Source: Tribonema minus
Lineage: Eukaryota; Sar; Xanthophyceae; Tribonematales; Tribonemataceae
DNA: 64,000 nt
Reading direction: 5' to 3'
NCBI GenBank assembly: GCA_017506865.1
Contig: JAFCMP010000525.1
Location: 1,302,001 to 1,366,000, forward strand
A model generated the notes under the pieces. It ran no database searches, had not been told where the DNA came from, and was given only the letters and a program-made list of their open reading frames with translations. Position numbers and translations under genes: made by a program. The first letter of the stretch is position 1, and every line of letters starts with the position of its first letter. Shown here piece by piece: positions 18,886-30,000 of this stretch.

Positions 18886-21800
18886 CTACCCGCGCTGCGC
18901 CGAAAGGAACTCGCGGAAGTTCTGGTGGAGCGTCGCGCGCAGCGACGCGCGGTCGCACACGTCGAGCCCCGCGCGCAGCGCCTCCATCTCGCGCAGCAGG
19001 TCCGGGTCGAGCGCGTCCTCGTCGCTGCTGTCCTCGAGCTGGTCCATGAGGCTCAGCCCGCCGACGCTGCCGCTGCCGCCGCCGCCGCCGCTGCCGAAGA
19101 GCGCCACTGCGCCGCCGCCGCCGTTGCACGCCGCAGCCGCGCCATTGCCGCCGCCGCCGCTGCCGTTGGTGTGCTTGGCGGCGGCGGCGCCGGCCTCGCA
19201 CGTGCAGTTGGCAGCAGCGCACGGCGTGCTGCCGCCGGCGCCGGCGTGCGCTGCCGCGGGCGGCGCTGCGTCCGCGCCGGTGTCAATGCGCGGCGGCGGC
19301 AGCGGCAGCGCCGCCGCCGCCGGCTGGCCCTTGCGCGCCGCCTTGCCGTCCTTTGGCTTACTGCAGTGTGCGGCGCGGCGGCGGCGATAGTGAGCGCGTG
19401 CCACCGTGAGTGTTGCAGATGCACAACACGGTGCCGCAAAAGAGCGAAGTGCGGAGCCCGGTGCGACTCATGCGCGGCGTCAGCGCGCGGTGCAACCCAT
19501 GGGCCAGGGCTGACACGGGGCATGACGCGCACGACAAGTGAGATGCTAGACGCGCCGCACACGCGTGCGTCGCTGCGCTTGGCTTCACCGTGCCAAGGAG
19601 GCTCCAAGATTATCGGCAGTGCTCAGCGAAGGCGGTTGTTGCTGTCTATTTGTGCGTTGAATAATATGCAGCAGGTGCTGCAAGCGCGCACCGCCGTCCG
19701 TGCATCTTCAGGCGATGCCCAACAGAGATAAAGTTGACTGGTGTTAACGACGGCGGTACCGGCGCCTTGTCCTGCCTGGTCCCTGCAAGCTGTCCGCTGC
19801 GTCCTCCTCCTCTACGCCTTAAGACACATCTGAATGCCGCAAGACAAGAGCTCAGAGCCTTCTATGCCTCGGAGACGCTCAAGACATCAGACGCCTTCAG
19901 CCGCAGAGCACGCACACTGCGCAGGTGCACCACTGCAGCTCCAGCTTCACCCTGCGTTGTGACACAACGCAGAGCGCCTTCTACACGCCCAAAACATGTC
20001 TCCAGCGGGGCCCTGACCTGGGTGCAACGGTCACCTGCTCCAGCTCCAACTTCAAGTTCAACTGTGACACAACGCAGGAGCGCCATCTACACCCAACCCA
20101 GGCCATGTCACCAGCAGCGCCTCACCTGGGTGCAATGGGCGCCTCATCCTTCTTGGCCTTGGCCTTGGCGCGCCGCTCCTTCCGGCGCTTGCTGGCCGTC
20201 TTGCGCGCGCGCCTGCTCTCCGCGCCGTCCGCGCCGTCCCCCTCTAGCAGCCCGTCGCCCATCAAATCGTCCTCAGCGCTTCTGTTGCGGGGCAAGGATG
20301 CCGGGCGGGGGGGGGGGGGGGGGGGGGGGTTCGTTGAACAGGCGGTGTCAAAGCAGCATGCATGCAGACATCACCAGACTGGTGTCTTGTGGTGTGGTGG
20401 CCCCGAGCGGGCGCGGGCCAGTGCAGCGTTCGAGCAGCTGAGCCCGCGAGGGACAGCAGCAAGACAGTGCTGAGCGAGGCGACAGCGACTCAACACGCAT
20501 GCACAGCATATGCGAGCGGCAGTGCCGGCCAAGCGGCACGGCACATTGACAGTAACCCCCTGACGACGCGCAGCCACGAGCACGCCGGGTGCTGCCACAC
20601 GCGGTGAGCCTGCGATGGCGCCCGCCCCTGCGCCTCCTGTACGAGCTCACACGCGGGCACGGTACCCCAGTGTGCATACATGAACCACCCGTAGTCTACT
20701 CATATGCGCAATGAGGACAAGAGCATACCACGCAGCAGCGCTCACCTCAGTGCGGTGCGTATCGCGTCCACCGCGAGGCCAAAGAGGTACTGCTCCGCCT
20801 GCGCGCGCGCATTGTGCGCCGTCCACGCCGCGCGCAGCTGCGACAGCAGCATGCTGCCGACGATGCTCCGCAGCTCTCTGCAGAAAATTGACGGGAAAGG
20901 GACCGGGACGGGGGGGGGGATGCAATAGCTCAGCCCTCTAGACATACTTGTGCCACCCGCCAAACAAGTTGACCGCATTGCGAGATGCGGCCGCAGCGCT
21001 CAAGTCTGCAGTGCACGCAGGGGCCCCCCGTGCTGCGGCCACAGAGAGGCAAGGCATTCAGCGCCATGTCGAAAATGGGTGACGCGGCGCAGCGGCAGCG
21101 CGACAGCGGCGCGAAGACAGCGGCGCGACGACAGCGCACGCCCCGGCTGCGGGCCCAGCAGGCAAGATATGATTGTGGGACGGACGCGCGGCGACGCGCG
21201 TGTCGGCAAAGCTGCTCGCACGCGACGCCGCTGCTGTGGTCACGGGCAACACTGCTTCGGCACCGCCGCCGTGAGAGGCGACGGGGAGGGCCAGCCGCGC
21301 ATGGCGATGGGAAAAGTTGCGCGTCGTGCAGGGGGGGATGGGGCCTGCGCACGCGGAAGCGCGGCCTGCGAGAGCAGCAGTGCTCTACGATGCCGCAATC
21401 CACTATGGGCGCGAGAAGACGCGTGGCGCAGGGGGCGCGCGGCTGCGTCGCGCTTTTGCGCCAGCACGATTTCATGAACCCAAACATTGTTGTTTTGCGG
21501 CTCACCTCTGTCCATGCTCTAGCGTCGCCGCGTGCCGCTGCCCTGAGCTCGCGTACTCCTGCTGCGGGGGCGGTGGGGGGTGGGGTGGGGGCGGGGGGGG
21601 GGGGAAGCAAGGTCGCATGTTGATGCATCTGCTGCTCCTACGCTGTGTGTTCGTGTCAACAGTCGACGACGCAGAGACGCAGGGCACGCCTGACAACGTT
21701 ACGACGCTATCTAACTTCAACAGTATGCCACCAACTTCAACAGTGGTGGCACAGCGGCGACTCTCAATCTCGGGGCAGCGCCGGCCGTGCAAGCCGCCTG

Positions 21801-24800
21801 TGGCGCATGCACCGAAATGCGCGCCTCGTGCGGCGGCGGCGGATGTTTGGCGTGCGCTGCAGCCGGCATGTGCCGCGGCGCTGCGTGGCGGCCGCGGCGC
21901 CATGGCGACTGCGGTGCCGCTGTTGTCAGCAAGCCTGCGTGCAGCGAGCCCACAACAGGCGCGCAGCCATCTGCGGGCCAGCCCCATCTTAGCCTTCAAA
22001 CACTGGCGCCGCCCGCTCAAAGCGTGCATCCACTACACGCTCAACACGCTTCAACACCGCCGGACGCCCCCGCCCGCCGCAAACCAGCAGCGCCTGCCTG
22101 CTTCCAAGGCCGAGTGCGACTCTGGCATCATGCCTGACAGCCCCACTACAGCAGAGCTCAGCGCGCGTGCACTGTGCGCACCTGTGAGTCAATGTGCACA
22201 AGCCAGCAAACAGAGCCCCCCCCCCCCCCCCTCCCCCTCTGCTGACCACCAATGGATTACCAGCGCTCAGCACCCCCGCGTGGCTTCTTGGGACCGGTGA
22301 ACGCTGCGCGCCCTCGAGAGCCCTGCGCTGTAACGTACTCCCCCAACGCTGCAGCACGCACGCGAGTGTCAGAGTCCGCGTGCCAGCAGACGAGCTCACA
22401 CATGCATCGCTCCCGCCCGCCCCCCCCCTCCCCTGGGACCCCCCCCCCCCCCCCCCCCCCCCCAAAGAGAGCAATCGCTCAGCGCTCAGCGAGCGTGCTC
22501 CATGCCCCCCCCCCCCCCCCCACAAGAGCAATCGCGCAGTGCCCAGCTGCGCACGCGCCCCGTGCGCACCTGTGAGTCGAAGTCCTCGTGCCAGCAGATG
22601 AGCTCCTCCACGTCCTCTACGGCGCACACGAGCATCTGCCGCCCGGCGCGCCCCGCCCCCCCGCTGCCCTCCGCGCCCCCCTCCATCGGCCGCATGCGCC
22701 CGATGAACGGGCGGAACAGCTCCGCGTTGTACTCCTCCGCGTTGTCTATGCCGGAGGCGTCATACCTGTCGAGGGGGGGGGGAAGAAATTGGGGAAGGTC
22801 GCAATAGCTGATGTTAAACTTTGCATGCGGCCAAGCGTTTTGAAGCGTTCAAATTGGGGTACGATGAGGGGTGAATGCTGCACCACATGAATAGTAACAG
22901 GTGTAAGCATCTGCAAAGCGAAGCGTCACAGGCGCGCATCGATGCTGAGATGTGCAGCAGCCAGAACGAGACCAGTCAAAGCGCGCTGCACTCACTTGTG
23001 CACTCACTTGTGCTGTGCACGTACGTAACGGACCGCACCGTCTGAAGGACTGTCGATCACATCGCTCTCACACCAAGGCGTTGTCACAGCGCGGAGCACT
23101 GTTGTGTCGCGGACAGCGCTTGCTGGCTGAGAAGTGAGCGCGTGGACCATGCATCATGCTAACCCTCACCGCGTGACCACTTCGCTCACCTCTGCGTTAG
23201 CAGGTCGAAAGCGATAACCACGTTGTGCTTGCAGTCCGCACAGAACCTGCACCAGAGGAGACCAACAAAGCAGGGCAAGCGCCCAAATGAGGAAGCGCGA
23301 CAGGCACGGAGCGCTGCGGTGAGACCAGCTTCACTTTGAGTGGCGCAGGCAAAATACCGCATGCGTGCGCATGCACAGACCACATAATGTGCACCTGGAG
23401 AGTCTCACTGACCGCATCTACATAGCGCACCTGCGAGCGCAGCCACACCAAGAGTGAGCCGCCTCGCAAGGGGCCTGCAAGGGGCCTTCGGTGCGGAGTG
23501 TCCGCACAGGCACCGGCGCTTTCCAAGTGCGGGGCCAGCGCGCCAACACGCACTACCTATATTGACTCAATCGTTGCTGCGCAAGAGCGCCTTACAGGTG
23601 ACTGCGTACCCCATGAACGTGTAATGCAGGTGACTACGCAACAATCCAGACCGCAGCGGCCCACATTTTACGTCACATGCGCTGCTGCGGCGGCAGGGGT
23701 GTGTGCTGCTCCTGCGATGGCGCAACTGCAACGAGCGCACCGTGGTCAACGCCTGAACCTTGAACTTCAACTTCAATGCCAAGCACTGACAGGCCAGCCC
23801 CATACACCTGATGCCATGCACCACACAGCTGCAGCTACAGCTGTCTCTCGCGCCCTATTGTAGCAGCACTGTCATGATCACATTTGCGAGTCACTGCGTT
23901 CAAGTGAAGTTGAAGTAGGTAAATATGCAGGAATGACCGTTGTGCTTCAGGGGGCCGCATGCGGACGCCTGCCTCACTGCGGCGCACAGCGGCGCACCGT
24001 TTCTTAATCGCCGCCGAGCGCGCGCGGCACCGTCACATATGAAGTTGCACCACAACTTCAACTGAGCCCTGACGGTGTCGCCAGCTGAAACTGTTTGGTG
24101 TGTCGGGGCGGCCACAATGTACCTAAAGCCGACTCCCCGCGTCGCAAATTGCCGCCTTGCACTGCTCTTACGCATCATGTCGCACTGCAATATGAAGTGG
24201 AGCCGGCAAAACTGTGCTGCGCCACTGATCGCCAACTTGCACCGCTCTTACACATAAGTTGCACTGCAACATGAAGCGGAGCGCGGCGGTTTTGCCAGAT
24301 GTAACTGACCGATGGTTGGAGGTGGCCACATGCAACGCCGACTCCAGGCCCGCCGCGTCAATGGTCGCCACCTTGCACCGGTCCTGCTGCGGCAGCCGAT
24401 CCCACGCGTCCATCCATTCCCAGCCGTCCAGCGCCGCGACAGTGCTGCAAAGGTCACGCGGCGCGCAACGGAAGAGGCGGTGGGAATGTCAGATGCAGGG
24501 GGCGCCTGGTGGCGTGCTGCTGCTGCTGCTGCTGCTGCAAGGACAGAGCGCTGCTGTGGTCAAGCAGCGCGGCAACGGTTAATTGAGGTACGAAGGGCGA
24601 GGGCAAGGGGCTGGCTGCCTCGCAGCGGCAGAGCTGCTGCTGGTGGTGGTGCTACCGCTGCACAATTGAAGTGCTACGGTGTTCGCACAGTGCGCATCTC
24701 GAGGCTTGTCAGGGAGGGGCTGCCTCGTGGCCACTCTGCTGCTGCTGTTGCGACATGATTCTGCTTACATTCAGGGTGCGGTGCGGGAGTGCTTTGCGGC

Positions 24801-26667
24801 GCGAAGAGCTGTGCGTGCAGGCGGCGCGCCGCTCGACGCTTGGCGCATGCACGCCTGGCAGGTGCGCGAGGAGCGCAGACCACTGACACAATGACGCGCG
24901 ACCTCTGCAAGTGCGGCCGTTCGCAGCGGCTGCAGCAGCCGCAGCTACTCAAGCAGTATGCCACAAGATAGCGCCGCCAACAGCTTTGCCAGCTGCGCCA
25001 GCGGTGCCAGCAGATTGGGAAACGTCAAAGCCCTTCTAACGCGCGTCGCAGACCGTGACAGCTGGCGCATCAGCGGCGCCGCATTGCGCACACACACATC
25101 CCCAGATGATCAATGTGGTGAGTCCAAGAGATGACACATACCTGCTGCTGTTGTTGGCGCTGCTGCCGTGCCCGCTGTTGCTGTTGTTGTTGTTGTTGTT
25201 GGAGTTGGAGTTGCTGGCGGTCAGCGGCGTCGAGCACGCGGAGCGCCGGTGCAGCGGACACCGCAGCGACGAGCTCGGGGGTTGAACCTGCAGTAGCAGC
25301 AACACACGGCAGTTTCATGAACTGCATCTTGACTGTCCTGATTGTGCATGACTTTTGCGTTACACGACAGACGCCGCTGTCATGTTCAGACTTCTCGGTA
25401 GCTCCTGCTCCATGCCACCGACCACCAGCAAAGCTCCGCAGGCGGACGCAGCGCTTTTGCATGCCGCGAGTGCTACGTGCTGCTGGCTGCCCCCTCCCCC
25501 CGCCCGCCACCCCCTCCGTCCCCCCCCCCCCCCCGCAGACACGTGTAAACTTTGAAGGCACCCTTGCTGAGGTGCTGATGTCCCCTTTGCATGGTGCTGT
25601 AGCCACCGCACTACACAGGCAGGGCCACATCGTAAGCGACTTCTCTCAGTGCAACGCCGCATCAGCCGCGCGCAGCTGCAGCCGTCGTGCTTGCGTGGGC
25701 CGTTTGGTGTCCTGCACCAGGGCTTCAGTGCCGTGCTACAGCGCTGCAGTCCGGAGCGCATCAATCCTTGACATCCAGACCCCGAAGAGACTGCGTGCCT
25801 GTCTTGAGGGTCAGAGAGCGTGCACAGGATGATAGCATCGTCGTGTGCCCCTTTCGAATGTGTCCTTGCGTCTGGCATCCAAGCACTGGCGTCCCGACAT
25901 TGAGCGCATGGCCAGCACATGCAATGCCAAGAAACTCAGGCATGGATTGAGGTTTCAGTTGTCATGAAAACGTAGCAGTGATCTGCAAGATGCGACACAG
26001 CATGCCCGAGCTCCAGCCCCCGCAATTCTCGAATATCACGACATGCTGACAGCAACTCACTGTCACCACCCCTGCCTGCTGTTGCCCATTCAAACGCTTC
26101 AACATACCTTTTTAAGCACCGCATTGAGCGGAAACGCCTCCAGTAGTAGTGATAATCGCCTTTCATCATTTTGATACGCTTCCTTTAGGACCAGATTGCT
26201 CCCATCATCGTCCATGATTGCCGCCAGCATGCGCAGATTGCTGCAGGCAAGGGGAATTGCAACAGTTTCGATTAAAGGCAAACATTACACATCGTACTAC
26301 TTTTGTTGAATCCTGCACGTTCATGGTATTGTGAGTTTGACTTGCCAACTGCCACCTGGTGCGTGGCACTTGAGCGGCATGGTGATGTAGCTTCGATCCA
26401 CGCCAACAGGCGTACATGGCGAAAGACAGACATGGAGCGGCCCTAGATTGATTGCGTGTGGCATGCTCAGAGCCGCAGGCCTCACCTGAGGGGCTGCGTG
26501 ATGAGAGCTTTGACCGCAGCGACACAACCCGCGCAGGATGTATGTTGCGCCGCCATCTGGACAATGTGCTTTTTCGCCACCACAATAGGCTCCACGTCGC
26601 TAAGTGACTCATTCAAAGCCTCCTGCTGCTGCACCACCATGTCTGCCGCCGCCGCCGCCCTCCTTGC
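18886..26667 (-). CDS. GGNBP2: GGNBP2-like (gametogenetin-binding protein 2 family) protein
   Basis: A conserved eukaryotic protein with paired-cysteine motifs and a basic nuclear-localisation stretch; its biochemical role is not well defined. Minus-strand exons, 5' to 3': 26486-26667, 26108-26240, 24310-24444, 23190-23246, 22570-22765, 21506-21558, 20746-20877, 20126-20281 and 18886-19360 (TAG). Family matches in order: HTSCAGCVAAVKAL (animal PCVGCRRSVERL); EWMDAWDRLPQQDRCKV (CWMDVWELMSQECRDEV); NHRFCADCKHNVVIAFDLL (KHRFCTDCKNKVLRAYNIL), which spans an intron in correct phase; LRSIVGSMLLSQLRAAW and QYLFGLAVDAIRTALR; a basic SKRRKERRAKAKAKK; and an acidic SSDEDALDP before the C-terminal helices. 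All joins agree in phase except between 26108 and 24444, where at least one exon (perhaps carrying the family's C-x-x-H) is missing from my model. A possible first exon is 26884-26952, in phase, starting MRCSQGH. The C-terminal exon has Gly/Ala runs. Confidence 0.85.
19735..20140 (-). repeat. Donor-side copies in a GGNBP2-like intron
   Basis: On the minus strand the end of exon 20126-20281 and its donor (plus strand CTCACCTGGGTGCAATGGGC) is copied at about 20022-20042 (CTGACCTGGGTGCAACGG). The units share GTGACACAACGCAG and CGCCTTCTA-like words with a further, weaker unit near 19855-19960. Confidence 0.7.
23950..24310 (-). repeat. Tandem copies next to GGNBP2-like exon 24310-24444
   Basis: GGTGGCCACATGCAACGCCGA within the exon end has a degenerate partner near 24105-24150 (GGCGGCCACAATGTACC, GCCGACTCC, CGCGTCGCAA). 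Between them GCTCTTACGCATCATGTCGC and GCTCTTACACATAAGTTGC are further tandem partners, each followed by an AACATGAAGCGGAGC-like word. Confidence 0.7.
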
Positions 26668-27089
26668 CTGCGGAAAAGCAAGTGCGTTTAGAATGGAGAA
26701 GCACCCGATAGTGCATCCCAAATGCTCAAGCAGAAGCAGTGTAGCAGTGCCAAGGTCTCTCAACCAGTTGATACTGCAATCATGCGACGCAGGCTCATGT
26801 GCCAACAGCGCGGGCAATCCTGCTGCTCTGCCGCCGTGGGAACATCCGAAACTCAAGTGCGACTGAATGAACGTGCAACCCACCTCCTGGTGCGCAGCCG
26901 CTGCCCGGTGATGTTCGCTCCTGCAATTCGCGTGTCCCTGAGAACATCTCATGCCGCCTAATACCAATGGCCGGCGCGCTGGCTACACACATCGGTGAGA
27001 GAGCCCTGTAATACCTACCTACCCTAAAAATGTGGAAAACAGAAAGGCTCTCCTTAGATGTATGATTCATTCGCAGTTCGCACACAGCC
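26668..27089. promoter_or_regulatory. Divergent upstream region, GGNBP2-like / plastid SRP54
   Basis: The two genes are transcribed away from each other with about 420 bases between the recognised exons, or about 140 if 26884-26952 is the first GGNBP2-like exon. No TATA box or other core element stands out. A bidirectional promoter is inferred from layout only. Confidence 0.45.
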
Positions 27090-30000
27090 ATGGCGCCGCG
27101 ATCTCTGCTGCCGCTGTGCGCGGTCCTGTGCTGCGTGGCTGCATTCGTGCCCTCGAGCACTCACATCAGCCAGAGCTCCTTCGCCGTCCGGAGAGCCGCC
27201 CACGCACCAACATGCCTGGCGCCTTCAACCACTCAGCAAAGACGAGCAGCAGTGGTTCCGCGTATGATGTTCGACCAGCTGACTGAAAAGATGGCTGGAA
27301 TAGGGGAGATGCTGCAGGGGAAGAAGAAGATCACCGCGGCCAGCGTGGAAAGAGCGCTGGGGGAGGTCAAAAGGGCTCTCCTGGATGCGGATGTCAACCT
27401 GAAGGTGCTGTGCGAAACATGCACACAGACTTTTGTCTCAGCCCGCTTGTTGTGCCAACAAGGGGTCCACAGACGCATGTGCAGGCCACTTGCGGCGTGC
27501 TTTCGTGTTGGCATGCGTGCTTGCGTTGTGGTCGTTCTGACGCACTTACCCTCTCTGCATGATTATCACTTCGTGACAGGTGACCAATGGCTTGATCGAG
27601 TCCGTCAGAAATCAGGCGGTGGGAAAGCTGCTGATTGAGGGCGTGACACCCGACCAACAATTTGTAAAAATCATGTACGACGAGCTTGTCAAGGTCATGG
27701 GCTCGCAGCAGGCACCCCTGGCGCGCAGGTGAGACCTAGTTACTCTCGGAGCTTGTTCATTGTTATGCGCCAACGGATTGCAAAGTACATTTGCTAACCC
27801 GTCATACTGCTCCAGATGCTTCTCTGTATATGCGTCCAGCAAGCAATGTGCGAGCAACACTTCCTGAGCTACGGCCCGCATAGGTGCTGCTTGTACCGTC
27901 ATGTGTTCACCATGTTTGTCAGACAAATAAACTCCTCATGACGGCCTGTCCTACATGCACAAATGCTCTAACACGACCGTGCAACCATCGAATTGATTTT
28001 CACTTTGCTGCCTCATGAATCGCCTGCCGCGCACGCGCCGCATGCAGCACCAAGGAGGGCGAGCCGGTGGTAATACTGCTGGCGGGACTGCAGGGCGCGG
28101 GCAAAACGACGGCGGCCGCCAAGCTGGCCAAGTTCTGTCAGGAGCGCGGCGCGGGTGTGGCGCCGGCGGAGGAGCCCCAGCCGGAGATGAAAGAAGGTGA
28201 GCGTGCACTTTCAACAACAAAAATATTGCAGTCTTGAAGTTACGTGGCAGCGCCAGAAGAATCGAGTCTGCCCTGCGGCAATTCTGTAGCTGCATTGCAG
28301 GAGTTTGTCACGTAGGTGGTGGGAATGGGGAGCGCCAATGGCGCAGGCTAGGGGAGGTGCTGACGCAAAGGGAGGTCCAGACGGTGATGCACTTGAAGTT
28401 GTGGTTGCGGTTGTCGCAGATGCGGGCGCATCGCTGCGGTAGCATGCACACGTGGGTAGGGTTCTACATGGCAATGCATGTGTCCAGTCAACCGCAGTTT
28501 GCCTATTGCTTCGGAGCGCAGTTTGCCCATTGTATCGGTGAAAGCAACCGCCGAGGCAACTGTTGAAGTTGACCAGCTACGAACGCCCAAAGGCACAAAA
28601 TACCAGCGGTGTGCAGACGGCGTGTTACTCCGTCAGGGCACACCCTGAACCTCCCTCACTTGAAACCTAATTGCAACGATAGTAAGTTTCACCGGCCAAA
28701 TGCGGACCTGCCGCAAACACAGAAAAGCCCAATCGTCTTCGTCGCAAAGCACACGCTTTTTGCAACAGCGGCTCATGTGCACGTTAACGCTCAGCCGCCG
28801 AACTGACACGCACCGCCTCCTGAACCGGCCATGCGCGGCGCGCGCGCGCACCGCCCCCCCTCAGGTGAGGTCTGGACCCCCCCGCAGCGCGAGGGCCCCC
28901 CGGGCAAGGTCCTCCTCGTCGCAGGCGACGTCTACCGGCCCGCGGCCATAGAGCAGCTGCAGCGGCTCGGCGAGAGGATCGGCGCGGAGGTCTTTGCTCC
29001 GGGGCGCGACGTGGACCCGGTCGACATTGCGCGTGGCGGCGTGCAATACGCGCGTGACGGCGGCTTCGACGCCGTCATCGTCGACACGGCGGGACGGCAG
29101 GTGAGCGCTGCTGCCGCCGCTGCTGCTGCGGCCGCGCGCGCCGCTGCTGCTGCGGCGTCGTGCAGGGGGGGGGGGCGTCGTGCTGCGTCGCGTGAGCGCG
29201 CCGCTGCTGCGCCACAATGCTGTTTTACTAGAGCGCTGGTATGTCAATTGGGGGCGGTAGGCTGGCGCTGCTGCGCTTGGGCGCTGCTGTACCTGAGCGT
29301 TGTTGTATCGTGTGGCGGACAGCTGAGCGCTGCTGTATCTGGGGTGCGCGCTGCTGTAGCTGGGGGGCGAGTGCTGCTGTTCCTGAGCGCTGCTGCAGCG
29401 CGCCGGGCCGGCGATTTGGCGCTGCTGCTTCAGAGCGCTGCTGAGCCTGAGCACTGTAGCTGAGCACTGCACGCATGCGAGTGATGCCGCAGCTGAGGGC
29501 GGGCAGTTCCGCACGCAGTGAGGGAGTGAGTACCAGTAGCAGTGTGCGACTGCAGACTTTGCGCACAAGGGAAAGCGCTTTTGTGCAATAAGGCAAATTT
29601 GCACGTGTGCAAAGAGCGTGCTGCAGCGTGCTGGATGCAGTTGATCGGGTGCAATCATCCACCGATCCGTATTGCAATCGATCGCACTAAAAGAAAAGTC
29701 TGCGAGTACACCCGGTGCAACAGCTCTACCTACTGCGGGGCGTGCAGCCGCCGCCGACTCGCGTCGTCGCAACCGACGCAACCCTCACCCTGCACCTTGC
29801 TCGCCCGTTTCGCCGTGTAACTGCCGCGCCCGCCAGGTCACTTGACTAGCGCCTCATGAACAAGCTGTCAACTCGCACCGTTGCGACCGACGCACTGCTC
29901 GCCCGTTTCGCTGTGTAACTGCCGCGCCCGCCAGGTCATTGATGAGAAGCTCATGGATGAGCTCGTCAAGGTCAAGGGCGCGTGCGAGCCGGACGAGGTG

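Noticed and set aside
18743-19731. Long overlapping open frames on both strands around 18.7-19.7 kb
   Set aside because: GC-rich triplet repeats keep several frames open. Only the minus frame ending at 18886 has conserved features and joins its neighbour in phase.
25070-25630. Poly-Gln frame on minus (25136-25290) as the missing GGNBP2-like exon
   Set aside because: A plausible acceptor exists, but its phase does not follow from exon 26108-26240, and the similarity is only a CAA/CAG run.
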